Positions 17,894 through 25,858 are shown, counted from the stretch's first letter. The stretch is 64,000 nt of DNA from Flavobacterium sp. LHD-80 (GCF_030929605.1 NZ_JAVFVS010000010.1:124001-188000); one strand, 5' to 3'. Notes: generated from the letters alone by a model not told the origin. Program-made: numbers and translations.

Positions 17894-19144
17894 TTATTCT
17901 TCTGAAACCGAACTCAAATTCAATTCTGTAAAATCTCTTTCTGTTTTTGAGATTATAATTGTTGCGACCGTATTTCCAATTAAGTTGGTAATCGCTCTAG
18001 CTTCGCTCATGAATTTGTCAACGCCTAGTAAAAACGCTAGTCCTTCAACCGGAATTTTATGAAGTGCTGTCAATGTAGAGGCCAAAACAATAAAACCGCT
18101 TCCGGTTACTCCTGCCGCGCCTTTTGAAGTAATCATCAAAATCCCAATAACACTTAAAATTTCGAAAAAGCTCAAATGTACATCATACAATTGCGCTATG
18201 AACAATACCGACATTGAAAGATAAATTGAAGTTCCATCCAGATTAAAAGAATATCCTGTTGGAATTACCAATCCCACAACTGATTTACTGCAACCCATTT
18301 TTTCCAGCTTTACCATAATACTTGGCAAAGCAGCTTCAGAAGATGAAGTTCCAAGAACCAGTAAAAGTTCTTCTTTTATATATTTTAAAATTGAAAAAAT
18401 GCTGATTTTATAGTATTTCAAAATACTTCCTAAAACTAAAAAGACAAACAAAGCCATTGTCAAATAAACGCAGAGCATTAATTTCCCAAGCGGAATTAAA
18501 GTAGCTAATCCGAATTTACCAATTGTATATGCCATTCCGCCAAAAGCACCAATTGGAGCCAGATACATTACATATTTCAAACCTGTAAAAACGACATTCG
18601 AAATTCGTTCTAAAACTAAAATCGTCTGCTCTCTTTTTTGATAAAAATTCAAGGCAATGCCGCACACAATCGCAGCCACTAAAACCTGTAAAGTAAAGTT
18701 AGATAAGAAAAACTGCAACCACGAAAAATGTTCGGCGGCGCCTTTTGTAAATTGACTTGCATCGCCAATCGCTAAACCTGATTTATCAATTTTTCCGGGC
18801 TTAAAAATATAAGCAACCGCAACACCAATAGCCAATGCAACTGTCGAAACTACTTCAAAATAAGCCAAAGCTTTTACGCCAATTCGGCCCACTTTTTTAA
18901 GATTTCCCATTCCAGAGATTCCCAAAACGATCGTCAAGAAAATAATTGGTCCAATAAAAATCGAAATAAGCTGAATAAACTTTTTGCCTAAAAACTCCAT
19001 TTTTACACCATTTTCAGGCGAAAAATGCCCAAGCAAAACACCAGCGATAATTGAAATTAAAACCCAAAAAGTAAGATTTGTTATAACCGAATAAAAAACA
19101 CTTTTCTTGGTTTGTGAAGAAGGATTTGGAGCGGGAATATTCAT
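17894..19144 (-). CDS. Dicarboxylate/amino acid:cation symporter (DAACS family)
   Basis: The 416-residue protein has the multi-helix DctA/GltP layout. Diagnostic motifs are the serine-rich re-entrant loop GTSSSEAALPSIM and the seventh-helix motif GYSFNLDGTSIY, and a second re-entrant region ITSKGAAGVTGSGF. It imports C4-dicarboxylates or acidic amino acids with protons or sodium across the inner membrane. Which substrate is used cannot be decided here. Its start lies only about 40 bp past the 3' end of rnpB on the same strand. Confidence 0.9.
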   Translation of the reverse strand: MNIPAPNPSSQTKKSVFYSVITNLTFWVLISIIAGVLLGHFSPENGVKMEFLGKKFIQLISIFIGPIIFLTIVLGISGMGNLKKVGRIGVKALAYFEVVSTVALAIGVAVAYIFKPGKIDKSGLAIGDASQFTKGAAEHFSWLQFFLSNFTLQVLVAAIVCGIALNFYQKREQTILVLERISNVVFTGLKYVMYLAPIGAFGGMAYTIGKFGLATLIPLGKLMLCVYLTMALFVFLVLGSILKYYKISIFSILKYIKEELLLVLGTSSSEAALPSIMVKLEKMGCSKSVVGLVIPTGYSFNLDGTSIYLSMSVLFIAQLYDVHLSFFEILSVIGILMITSKGAAGVTGSGFIVLASTLTALHKIPVEGLAFLLGVDKFMSEARAITNLIGNTVATIIISKTERDFTELNLSSVSEE

Positions 19145-19166
19145 GAAAATTAGTTAGATAGTTTCA

Positions 19167-19174
19167 CAAATATA
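19167..19174 (-). promoter_or_regulatory. Candidate -7 box of the symporter gene at the rnpB end
   Basis: TATATTTG on the reverse strand matches TAnnTTTG and lies 8 bases beyond the rnpB 3' end, with the rnpB T-run directly before it. No -33 TTG is found at the usual distance. Confidence 0.4.
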
Positions 19175-19182
19175 TAAAAAAA

Positions 19183-19501
19183 GCAGACCTATAAGCCGGA
19201 TTCTGTTCTTGTCAAGTTTTGCAACGAGACAATACCTTATCATTTATCTAGATCCCGAATTGCTTCGGGACTCAAGCTACCTACCCTTCAACAACGGACG
19301 AGAAGCCCTTAAATGCTGATATACTTGGTATTTCACCGCATAGAGTTTACCTGGTTTCACTACAGCATTACCTGTACATACTTTCTGTTGCACTTGTCCT
19401 TGCCCTATTTCTAAGACCGACGGGTGTTACCCGCTATGCTTCTCTTTGGTGTCCGGACTTTCCTCCCTCCCGATAAACGGAACGACGATAAGGCGGTCTG
19501 C
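19183..19501 (-). ncRNA. rnpB: RNase P RNA component
   Basis: The reverse strand carries the conserved core GAGGAAAGTCCGGAC near the 5' end and AGAATCCGGCTTATAGG near the 3' end, both hallmarks of bacterial RNase P RNA. The 5' GCAGACC (19495-19501) pairs perfectly with the 3' GGTCTGC (19183-19189) to form helix P1, which sets the ends at about 319 nt. A T-run follows the 3' end. The RNA is the catalytic part of RNase P, which matures the 5' ends of tRNAs. Confidence 0.95.
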
Positions 19502-19505
19502 GGTG

Positions 19506-19513
19506 CAAAAGTA
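19506..19513 (-). promoter_or_regulatory. -7 promoter box of rnpB
   Basis: TACTTTTG on the reverse strand matches TAnnTTTG and ends 5 bases before the predicted RNA 5' end. The -33 region is AT-rich without a clear TTG. Confidence 0.5.
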
Positions 19514-19629
19514 ACACTTTATCAATGAAGAATAATGATTTTAAATTTCTCATTTTATGAATTTTATCATAACTTTTTAATTTTAAATTAGTTATCTTTA
19601 AAATTCCATAATTTTTAAATTCAGTTACT

Positions 19630-19923
19630 ATGAAAAGAATGTATCATTACGCAACTGTTTCAAAGGCTTTAGATCAATTGAATGAGAAAGGATTTACGTG
19701 CGATTTTAATCGAAATGCTGACGTGATTAAAAAGAATCCTGAGAAATTTGAAATTGTTCATGTGTATCGATACGAAGGCGATTCAGATCCAGGCGATGAG
19801 GCAGTTGTATACGGAATCAAGTCCGTTAACGGAAAAAAAGGAGTTTATGTAGCGGGTTTTTCTGCCGATTCAGATCAGGAAACAGCACAATTTTTGTTTA
19901 ATTTAAGTATTAGGGGAAGGTAG
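19630..19923 (+). CDS. Conserved small protein of unknown function
   Basis: The 97-residue, mostly soluble protein is compact, with an N-terminal helix ([18 protein letters not shown]) followed by beta-rich sequence ([24 protein letters not shown], given here as its outline) and [13 protein letters not shown]. It has no signal peptide or membrane segment. It stands alone after rnpB. I recognise the general pattern from Bacteroidota genomes but no proven function. Confidence 0.6.
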   Translation: MKRMYHYATVSKALDQLNEKGFTCDFNRNADVIKKNPEKFEIVHVYRYEGDSDPGDEAVVYGIKSVNGKKGVYVAGFSADSDQETAQFLFNLSIRGR

Positions 19924-19946
19924 TTTTGAACTTTCTTTACCAGTTT

Positions 19947-20012
19947 TGTCAGTCTGAGCGAAGTCGAAGACCTTTTTAATTCAAGAATGTTTCGACTTCA
20001 CTCAGTTTGACA
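19947..20012. repeat. Dispersed palindrome, TGAGCGAAGTCGAAG family, copy 1
   Basis: TGTCAGTCTGAGCGAAGTCGAAG is mirrored by TTCGACTTCACTCAGTTTGACA. Relatives lie at 45103-45169 and 46622-46715. These are typical intergenic elements of Flavobacterium. Confidence 0.75.
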
Positions 20013-20053
20013 TATAACAAATAAAGCCTTTGCGGACTTAGTGGCTAAAAACT

Positions 20054-20347
20054 TTAAATTTTACTTTTCAAATCCATTCTTCCATGAAGAATTCTAATAA
20101 TTTCAATTTCGATATTTGATATAATTTGATAAAAAAGAATGTGCTCATTAGATTTATATCCTAATAATTTTTCTGCAACAATATCATATTTCTTTCCTAA
20201 GCAAGGATTTTCAGCAACTTCTTGGCAAGAACCTAAAAGCAATAAATAATATTTGTCAGCTTGTTTTTCAGACCACTCATCAAAAGTATAATTCCAAATA
20301 TCTTCTAAATCCTCAACAGCTTTATTCGTTAAATGATATTTAGCCAT
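20054..20347 (-). CDS. Type II toxin, RelE/ParE family
   Basis: The 97-residue protein has the RelE/ParE pattern: YHLTNKAVEDLEDIWNYT at the N-terminus, NPCLGKKYD in the middle and EIEIIRILHGRMD at the C-terminus. ParE-type toxins poison gyrase, whereas RelE types cut mRNA; the fold alone does not separate them. It overlaps the antitoxin gene by 8 bp, so the pair is co-transcribed. The R-x-LHGRMD end is the typical active-site strand of the family. Confidence 0.88.
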   Translation of the reverse strand: MAKYHLTNKAVEDLEDIWNYTFDEWSEKQADKYYLLLLGSCQEVAENPCLGKKYDIVAEKLLGYKSNEHILFYQIISNIEIEIIRILHGRMDLKSKI

Positions 20348-20588
20348 TTTTTCTCTTTGCTTTTAAATCTTGAAGGTGTTTTTTAGGATCGAAGTTTTCT
20401 GCACGGCCACTCTCCTTTCCTTCGTGAACTGCTTTTTTAAGAATGATCAATTTATTTTCTTCTTCTTCTAAAAGACGTAATCCAGCTCTCACAACTTCAC
20501 TTGCATTTTTGAATCTTCCTTCTGAAAGACTATTTTCAATGAAGTTTTCAAAATGATTTCCAAGCGATATTGAAGTATTTCTTCCCAT
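20340..20588 (-). CDS. Type II antitoxin, ParD-like
   Basis: The 82-residue protein has an N-terminal ribbon-helix-helix (NTSISLGNHFENFIENSLSE, then FKNASEVVRAGLRLLEEEE), which binds DNA and dimerises. Its charged C-terminal part (about 50-82) should wrap and neutralise the toxin. It lies first in the operon, as usual for ParDE. A 17-bp palindrome 25 bp upstream is a likely operator for autoregulation. Confidence 0.9.
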   Translation of the reverse strand: MGRNTSISLGNHFENFIENSLSEGRFKNASEVVRAGLRLLEEEENKLIILKKAVHEGKESGRAENFDPKKHLQDLKAKRKNG

Positions 20589-20612
20589 TCTTATTCTTTT
20601 TAGAATGTAAAG

Positions 20613-20629
20613 TTACCAAAAATTGGTAA
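20613..20629. promoter_or_regulatory. Candidate operator of the toxin-antitoxin operon
   Basis: TTACCAA and TTGGTAA form a perfect palindrome with a 3-base centre, located 25-41 bp before the antitoxin start. Ribbon-helix-helix antitoxins bind such sites to repress their own operon. Confidence 0.55.
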
Positions 20630-20745
20630 TATATTGTTTGCATAAAATTAAATTACTGAATTATCCACTGTCTATACTAAAAAAAACTTCGCGCACTTAG
20701 CGTAATTCTTTGCTCCCGATAGCTATCGGGATTGCGGTTAAATAT

Positions 20746-20773
20746 AAAAAAAGTCCATCGTAAGACGGACTTT
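20746..20773 (-). terminator. Terminator of the BON operon
   Basis: On the reverse strand AAAGTCC and GGACTTT pair and are followed by seven T. It lies about 13 bp after the BON-LysM stop codon. Confidence 0.8.
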
Positions 20774-20785
20774 AAAAACAGTAAC

Positions 20786-21157
20786 TTAAACTGTCGGTAT
20801 TTTTAATTTCCAGCCAGGCTGAATTAAATCAGGGTTAGAAATAATATCTTTATTGGCTTCAAAAATATCTTGCCAAGAAACTCCATAAGCCTTTCCAATC
20901 TTAGAAAGAGAATCACCCACTTCAACTGTATATTCTTTTGAAACGCGTTCTTCGACTTCAATATTCATTACCACATCTGCAGATCTATAATCGGGATCAA
21001 TTTCGCCATACGCATTCCAAAGTTTCTCTTTCTCTGATGCCGATTTTACTGTACCATCAATATACAATACATTGTCTTGTTCTCTTACCTGTAAATCTGT
21101 TGTCCCTAACTGAGAAGCCAGATCGGTCAATTCTCTATATTTATCTTGTAAACTCAT
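20786..21157 (-). CDS. BON-LysM protein (Kbp/YgaU-like)
   Basis: The 123-residue protein joins a BON domain (about 1-68) and a C-terminal LysM domain (about 74-121; YTVEVGDSLSKIGKAYG and DLIQPGWKLKIP). It has no signal peptide. The order and size match E. coli Kbp (YgaU), a cytoplasmic potassium-binding protein, although this one is somewhat shorter. It starts 6 bp after the stop of the BON lipoprotein gene, so the two are in one operon. Potassium binding is inferred from the domain order only. Confidence 0.8.
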   Translation of the reverse strand: MSLQDKYRELTDLASQLGTTDLQVREQDNVLYIDGTVKSASEKEKLWNAYGEIDPDYRSADVVMNIEVEERVSKEYTVEVGDSLSKIGKAYGVSWQDIFEANKDIISNPDLIQPGWKLKIPTV

Positions 21158-21163
21158 AACAAT

Positions 21164-21640
21164 TTATTTAATAGTTAATTTGTTATCAACTTTTTTGGGT
21201 TTCAATTCCTGTACACTTTGAATCAAAGGTTGTAATTGCTCTTTTTTAATTTCACCAGATAACGTTACAACACCTCCTACCACAGTAGCACTCACACCAT
21301 CATACGCTTTTATAACTTTGCCCACCGATTTATCCAATTCATTATCTGGATTAATTACGACAGCCGCTGCTGCAGGTTCTACATTTGGAACTGGAATCTC
21401 GCAGTTATTCACCACCGATTTAACTCCTTGCACTGATTTCACAGAACGCTCAATATTCTTTTTAAAAGCTTCATCATCACAGGTTCCCACAATTGTTGCA
21501 ACACCTTCATGCACGGTCACATGTACTCCGGGTGTATTCAATTTTTCACTAATTTCTTTCTCTAAATCAGCATCCTTTGGACTGCATGACAGCAAAGAAA
21601 CGGCAAGCCCCATTCCCAATAAAATTGATTGAATTTTCAT
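21164..21640 (-). CDS. BON-domain lipoprotein
   Basis: The 158-residue protein has a lipoprotein signal with the lipobox LLSC (Cys19). Two BON domains follow, about 26-82 (VHEGVATIVGTCDDEAFKKN) and 100-155 (VVGGVVTLSGEIKKEQL). BON domains bind phospholipid or other envelope material. It is probably anchored in the periplasm and made together with the BON-LysM protein. Such pairs are often linked to osmotic or envelope stress; that is inference. Confidence 0.82.
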   Translation of the reverse strand: MKIQSILLGMGLAVSLLSCSPKDADLEKEISEKLNTPGVHVTVHEGVATIVGTCDDEAFKKNIERSVKSVQGVKSVVNNCEIPVPNVEPAAAAVVINPDNELDKSVGKVIKAYDGVSATVVGGVVTLSGEIKKEQLQPLIQSVQELKPKKVDNKLTIK

Positions 21641-21794
21641 AACGCTATATTTAATAATTAACTATCTAAAATTAAACAGATTAAGCGCTAAAACTTTATA
21701 CGATATGGTTATGATTTTTATATTTTTTCCAGTTCTTTTTTTATAGCCACGAAGACTAAAACTGGAAATTTAGATTGAAGTTGGTAATAAAAAA

Positions 21795-22274
21795 TTAATC
21801 TAAATAATTAGGCGGAAACATTTGTTGTCCGTATTTTTCAAAAATCAAGTTTATTTTTTCTTTCTTTTCACTTTCAGAAGCTGAAGAATTCGTTTCCATA
21901 TAACTAGCAATTTCCCCAAACAAATTGTCTAATCCAGCTGGAGTAACCGTACATAACAATTTTGCAGGTTCATTGCTTAGATTTTTAAATCCATGAACAA
22001 TGCCTCCTTTCGGAATATTGACAAAAGCATTTTTCTTGGCAACATAAATCCCTAATTCTGATTTAAAAGTAACCTCGCCTTCCAAAACAAAAAATGTCTC
22101 AGTGAAATCAGCATGCGCGTGCGGATTTGGTCCAGCACCTGGTGGCACCGACATTTCGATTACAGCATATTCACCATTGGTTTCTTTTCCAGAAATAATG
22201 ATTCGGTAATTTCCTCCGGCAATTTTTAATTTATGTCCTTGCGCTTCGTCGACGGTTATGATTGGATTTTTCAT
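21795..22274 (-). CDS. Cupin-domain protein
   Basis: The 159-residue protein holds a single cupin. Motif 1 is NPHAHADFTETFFVLEGEV, where the two His and the Glu would bind a metal, and motif 2 is IPKGGIVHGFKN. A charged C-terminal helix (about 125-150) follows. No signal peptide is present. Single cupins of this kind may be isomerases, dioxygenases or binding proteins, so only the family can be named. Confidence 0.85.
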   Translation of the reverse strand: MKNPIITVDEAQGHKLKIAGGNYRIIISGKETNGEYAVIEMSVPPGAGPNPHAHADFTETFFVLEGEVTFKSELGIYVAKKNAFVNIPKGGIVHGFKNLSNEPAKLLCTVTPAGLDNLFGEIASYMETNSSASESEKKEKINLIFEKYGQQMFPPNYLD

Positions 22275-22321
22275 TTCAAATCTTTATTAGCATTCATTTT
22301 TAGTTTTTCAGCAAAATGAAA

Positions 22322-22771
22322 TTATTCGTGCTGTTTCACATCGTTATATTGCCAAAGTACATTGATGATCTTCCATTCACCATTTTCTTTCACAATATGC
22401 ATATAATCAATCCAAGCATCGGCAAGTAATTTAACCGAAGCTGTTTTAGCAGAAACATCTAGCAACTTGATTTCTTTTCTTGGATTCTTTGGAAATTTAT
22501 CACCTTTTACATTATAAGTTTCTGCCAAAATAATCATGTTTTCAGCAAAAAACTCTGAGATATAATCTTTTTGAGCAACTTTGTTTCTAAAAACAGATCT
22601 TTTTACCATTCTCGGATGCAGTGCACTTTCCATCAATTTTGGATTTGGAGTATGTTGTGCTTCAATATATGCTAAAGCAACGCGTTTAATATCTAGCGAA
22701 TCCTGTTTCGTTTGTGCCTGAATTTTAAGTGAATAAAATATAATTGTAATGAGTAATAAATATTTTTTCAT
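22322..22771 (-). CDS. Secreted NTF2-like (lumazine-binding-like) protein
   Basis: The 149-residue protein starts at the ATG at 22771, which gives a clean signal peptide ending at IQAQ; an in-frame ATG 24 bases upstream is less likely. The mature part has the cone-shaped NTF2 pattern: a helix DIKRVALAYIEAQ, the segment ALHPRMVKR, and final strands ASVKLLADAWIDYMHIV and WKIINVLWQ. Catalytic residues cannot be assigned. It sits in line with the NIPSNAP-like secreted protein gene upstream. Confidence 0.75.
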   Translation of the reverse strand: MKKYLLLITIIFYSLKIQAQTKQDSLDIKRVALAYIEAQHTPNPKLMESALHPRMVKRSVFRNKVAQKDYISEFFAENMIILAETYNVKGDKFPKNPRKEIKLLDVSAKTASVKLLADAWIDYMHIVKENGEWKIINVLWQYNDVKQHE

Positions 22772-22815
22772 GTAAAATAGTTTAGGATTTATCATATCGA
22801 TTATTGTCAGCTCGT

Positions 22816-23214
22816 TTAGTTCGGAGAATAATCAAGTTTTGTCAAAACTCGATCTTCAATATTCCCCACAACGTCACCGTATTTTTTAGTAAATTCTTTT
22901 TTAATTTCGATCCATTCTTTATCAGCTTTAAAACCCTCCCAAGCTTGTTTCATGATTTTTTCGTCTGGCCATTCCAAAAAATAAACAAACTCGGTCTTCT
23001 TATCTGATTTTGATTCGTAAATAGACGTAATTTTAAAATTGTATTTTTTCATGATTCGCATCGCGTGTTCGCGAAAACGTTCATGAAACTCTTTTTTATT
23101 GCTTTCGAAAATTTCATAAATACGCAATTGAAAAATTGGAGTCTTTTGAGGTGCATTTTGCGCTTTAACAATAAATCCGATAAGTAAAACTAAAACTATC
23201 AAATATTTTTTCAT
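22816..23214 (-). CDS. Secreted NIPSNAP-domain protein
   Basis: The 132-residue protein has a signal peptide ending at VKAQ (about 18). The rest is one NIPSNAP domain of the ferredoxin-like dimeric barrel type: FQLRIYEIFESNKKEF, a central helix with RIMKKY, and VYFLEWPDEKIMKQAWEGF. The family has no firmly known activity in bacteria. It lies 45 bp upstream of the NTF2-like gene and is probably co-transcribed with it. Confidence 0.82.
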   Translation of the reverse strand: MKKYLIVLVLLIGFIVKAQNAPQKTPIFQLRIYEIFESNKKEFHERFREHAMRIMKKYNFKITSIYESKSDKKTEFVYFLEWPDEKIMKQAWEGFKADKEWIEIKKEFTKKYGDVVGNIEDRVLTKLDYSPN

Positions 23215-23359
23215 GATTTATAGATTTATCAGGTTTCTGTTTTTACAATAAAACTATTACTTTTTTTTCAAATCCAAGAGAAATTATTTTTTTCTTTCTA
23301 CAATTCAACCACTTAAAAATCTTTCAATTTTTAAATTTTTAAATCATTAAATTATACTC

Positions 23360-23367
23360 TATATTTG
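23360..23367 (+). promoter_or_regulatory. Candidate -7 box of dnaX
   Basis: TATATTTG matches TAnnTTTG and lies 20 bases before the dnaX ATG. A -33 TTG is not seen at the usual distance. Confidence 0.45.
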
Positions 23368-23386
23368 CTATCGAATAAAAAAGAAT

Positions 23387-24472
23387 ATGGAACAATTTGT
23401 AGTATCGGCACGTAAATATCGCCCGCAGACCTTTAAGGATGTTGTGGGGCAAAAAGCCATTACAAACACTTTGTTGAATGCTATTGACAGCAATCACCTT
23501 GCTTCTGCACTTTTGTTCACGGGACCGCGTGGAGTTGGAAAAACTACGTGCGCGCGTATTTTGGCTAGAAAGATTAATCAGCCTGGATATGACGATCCAA
23601 ATGAAGATTTTGCGTTTAACGTTTTTGAGCTAGATGCTGCTTCAAACAACTCGGTTGACGATATTCGTAGCCTTATTGATCAGGTTCGAATCCCGCCACA
23701 AACCGGACAATACAAAGTATATATTATTGACGAGGTTCATATGTTGTCTTCGGCTGCTTTTAATGCTTTTCTTAAAACATTAGAAGAACCGCCAAAACAT
23801 GCTATTTTTATTTTAGCAACAACAGAAAAACACAAAATCATCCCGACGATTTTATCTCGTTGCCAGATATTTGATTTCAAAAGAATTACAGTAAAAGATG
23901 CTAAAGAACATTTGGCTGATGTTGCTGCGAGCCAAGGAATCAATTTTGAAGATGATGCACTGCACATTATTGCTCAAAAAGCAGATGGAGCTATGCGTGA
24001 TGCTTTGTCTATTTTTGACCGTGTAGTTTCGTATTGCGGCACAAATTTAACGCGTCAAGCCGTAACTGAAAACTTAAATGTTTTAGATTACGAAACTTAC
24101 ATCTCGATTACTGATTTACTTTTAGAAAATAAAATTCCGGAACTTTTATTAGCATACAACGATATTCTTTCAAAAGGTTTTGACGGACATCATTTTATTG
24201 CCGGATTGGCATCTCATTTTAGAGATTTGTTAGTAAGCAAAACTCCTGCAACTATTGCTTTATTAGAAGTTGGAGAGCAGGCACAACAAATGTATGGTGT
24301 TCAGTCGCAAAAATGTTCTCAGGAATTTTTATTAAAAGGAATTGACATTGCAAACGACTGCGATTTAAAATACAAATTGAGTCAGAATCAACGACTTTTA
24401 GTTGAATTATGTTTGATGCAATTAGCCTCTATCAACTTTGATGGAGAAAAAAAAAAGTTGAGCAATTCATAA
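23387..24472 (+). CDS. dnaX: DNA polymerase III clamp loader subunit, gamma-length product
   Basis: The 361-residue frame-0 product has Walker A GPRGVGKTT (46-54), Walker B with IIDEVHMLS and sensor 1 LATTEKHKIIPTILSRC, followed by the helical domain III. It ends 5 codons after a run of ten A at 24447-24456. The -1 frame beyond that run is open for 229 codons and encodes the expected tau tail. The zinc-binding cysteines usual after Walker A are missing, because NQPGYDDPNED replaces them. The protein loads the beta clamp during replication. A -1 ribosomal shift, or transcripts with one extra A, would make a 586-residue tau. Confidence 0.92.
   Translation: MEQFVVSARKYRPQTFKDVVGQKAITNTLLNAIDSNHLASALLFTGPRGVGKTTCARILARKINQPGYDDPNEDFAFNVFELDAASNNSVDDIRSLIDQVRIPPQTGQYKVYIIDEVHMLSSAAFNAFLKTLEEPPKHAIFILATTEKHKIIPTILSRCQIFDFKRITVKDAKEHLADVAASQGINFEDDALHIIAQKADGAMRDALSIFDRVVSYCGTNLTRQAVTENLNVLDYETYISITDLLLENKIPELLLAYNDILSKGFDGHHFIAGLASHFRDLLVSKTPATIALLEVGEQAQQMYGVQSQKCSQEFLLKGIDIANDCDLKYKLSQNQRLLVELCLMQLASINFDGEKKKLSNS
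24447..24456 (+). other. A10 slippery run in dnaX
   Basis: Ten A precede G in frame 0 as GAA AAA AAA AAG. The last seven bases are A AAA AAG, identical to the E. coli dnaX shift heptamer. GGAG stands directly before the run. A weak 10-bp stem with one mismatch (24458-24467 with 24507-24516) could form downstream. Confidence 0.6.
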
Positions 24473-25146
24473 TTCCGCCTACTTATTTTAAAGATGGAAG
24501 CTTTTCAATTGTTGAAGTTCAAAGTGTAAAGTCCAAAGTTGAAAACCAAAGTGTTTCCGAAAATACAAAATCAGAAAATATAACGACTTCAGCTGAAGCC
24601 GAAAGTACGCAAAATACAACTGTTTCTGAAACTCCAAAAGCTCAAACTCCGGAAGCTCCAAAAACAGAAATAGACAACACGCCAAAAGTTTCCGCATTTT
24701 CTTTAGCGAGTATCCGCAAGAAAAAGGAATTAGAAGCCAGCAGTAAATCTTACGTAAAACCTTCATCTGTTTTACCTACTGAAGATTTTACAGAAACAGA
24801 AATGTTGCTCCATTGGAACAAATATGCGGAACGTTTAGGTCAAAAAGGCCTTAAGATCATGGAGTCCATATTATTGATTAGTGATCCCGTTTTAAATGGC
24901 ACAACAATTAGATATGAACTGCCAAACGAAGGTTCTAAATTAGAATTTGAAAGTCAAATGAATGCCTTACTAGGCCATTTAAAAGGTCATTTACACAATC
25001 ATGACATTACAATTGACGTAATCGTAAATGAACAAGCCCAAACAAAACGAACTTATAATAATCAGGATCGTTACAATCGTTTCCTGGAAATCAATCCAAA
25101 CATTGAACTTTTACGCAACACTTTTGGATTAGATTTAAAGGATTAA
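24457..25146 (+). CDS. dnaX: Tau-specific C-terminal part of dnaX (-1 frame)
   Basis: From 24457 the -1 frame reads without stop for 229 codons and ends at TAA 25146. The first 20 codons (IIPPTYFKDGSFSIVEVQ) continue the usual family sequence after domain III. A Ser/Thr/Pro/Glu-rich linker (about 25-95 of this part), a basic patch SIRKKKEL and a folded C-terminal domain (MLLHWNKYAERLGQKG through LRNTFGLDLKD) follow. This is the layout of a tau tail that contacts the polymerase and helicase. The part has no start signal of its own; an internal ATG at 24802 would lose the linker. It overlaps the convergent channel gene by 4 bp. Confidence 0.8.
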   Translation, partial: VEQFIIPPTYFKDGSFSIVEVQSVKSKVENQSVSENTKSENITTSAEAESTQNTTVSETPKAQTPEAPKTEIDNTPKVSAFSLASIRKKKELEASSKSYVKPSSVLPTEDFTETEMLLHWNKYAERLGQKGLKIMESILLISDPVLNGTTIRYELPNEGSKLEFESQMNALLGHLKGHLHNHDITIDVIVNEQAQTKRTYNNQDRYNRFLEINPNIELLRNTFGLDLKD

Positions 25147-25724
25147 TCATTTGAATAAAAAGCTCTCTCAATTCTCTTGTCTGGAATAAGCCATAACATT
25201 GCTACAATAAAATAAGCTGCACCCGAAATCCATTCGTTGTAAAACGAGGACGCAATTCCGATAATATACAAAACGGCCGAAACTTTTCCTTTTACATCTC
25301 GATTAAGTGCTTTTCGCAATACTGAATCTTCGCCTTCACTGCACATAATTACATATTGCAGAATAACATATGAAATCGCACAAAGCAACAAAATGATTCC
25401 ATATAAAGCCATTGATGCTTTTGCAAAATTATGTTCGCCCATCCAGCCTGTTGAAACCGGAATCAATGAAAGCCAAAACAATAAATGTAAGTTGCTCCAT
25501 AGTACTTTTCCGTTCACTTTAGACAAACCGTGAAGTAAGTAATGGTGATTGTTCCAATAAATTCCAACATAAATAAAACTCAAAATATAGCTTAAAAATT
25601 TAGGAATAAGCGGTTTTAAATCGGCGAATTCATGTCCTTCCGGCACTTTAATTTCTAAAATCATAATAGTTATGATGATTGCCAAAACACCGTCACTAAA
25701 GGCTTCAAGTCTAGTTTTATTCAT
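25143..25724 (-). CDS. TMEM175-family (DUF1211) membrane protein
   Basis: The 193-residue protein begins with the family signature RLEAFSDGVLAIIITIMIL in its first helix, where the FSD residues mark the pore of TMEM175 channels. Six hydrophobic segments fit one TMEM175 repeat, as in bacterial homologues that assemble as tetramers and conduct potassium. The ion selectivity is inferred from the family. Its stop codon overlaps the tau stop codon on the other strand. Confidence 0.85.
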   Translation of the reverse strand: MNKTRLEAFSDGVLAIIITIMILEIKVPEGHEFADLKPLIPKFLSYILSFIYVGIYWNNHHYLLHGLSKVNGKVLWSNLHLLFWLSLIPVSTGWMGEHNFAKASMALYGIILLLCAISYVILQYVIMCSEGEDSVLRKALNRDVKGKVSAVLYIIGIASSFYNEWISGAAYFIVAMLWLIPDKRIERAFYSND

Positions 25725-25742
25725 TTATTATAAGTGTAAGTT

Positions 25743-25857
25743 TGCCACGAATTACACCAATTTACACGAATTAATTTAAACTATTTTGAGAATAAAAATT
25801 TGTGAAAATTAGTGTGATTGCTTCGCCAGTTCGCTATCGCTCGGGTCGTGCCAAAAA
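25743..25857. repeat. CACGAATT-type intergenic repeat
   Basis: CCACGAATTACACC on the left is followed by ACACGAATT, with AAAATTAGTGTGATT and GGGTCGTGCC on the right as imperfect mirrors. It fills the gap between the channel gene and the ppx operon. Confidence 0.5.
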
Positions 25858-25858
25858 A

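Noticed and set aside
20715-20730. Palindrome CCCGATAGCTATCGGG
   Set aside because: It is short, lies away from gene starts and has no T-run. Without further copies in the window I cannot assign it a role.
24488-24766. Reverse open frame of 92 codons within the dnaX tail
   Set aside because: It is antisense to the well-supported tau linker and low in complexity.
24457-25146. dnaX tail as a decayed pseudogene fragment
   Set aside because: The tail frame is open for 229 codons with family-like sequence and joins domain III directly at the A-run. Decay would be expected to leave stops.
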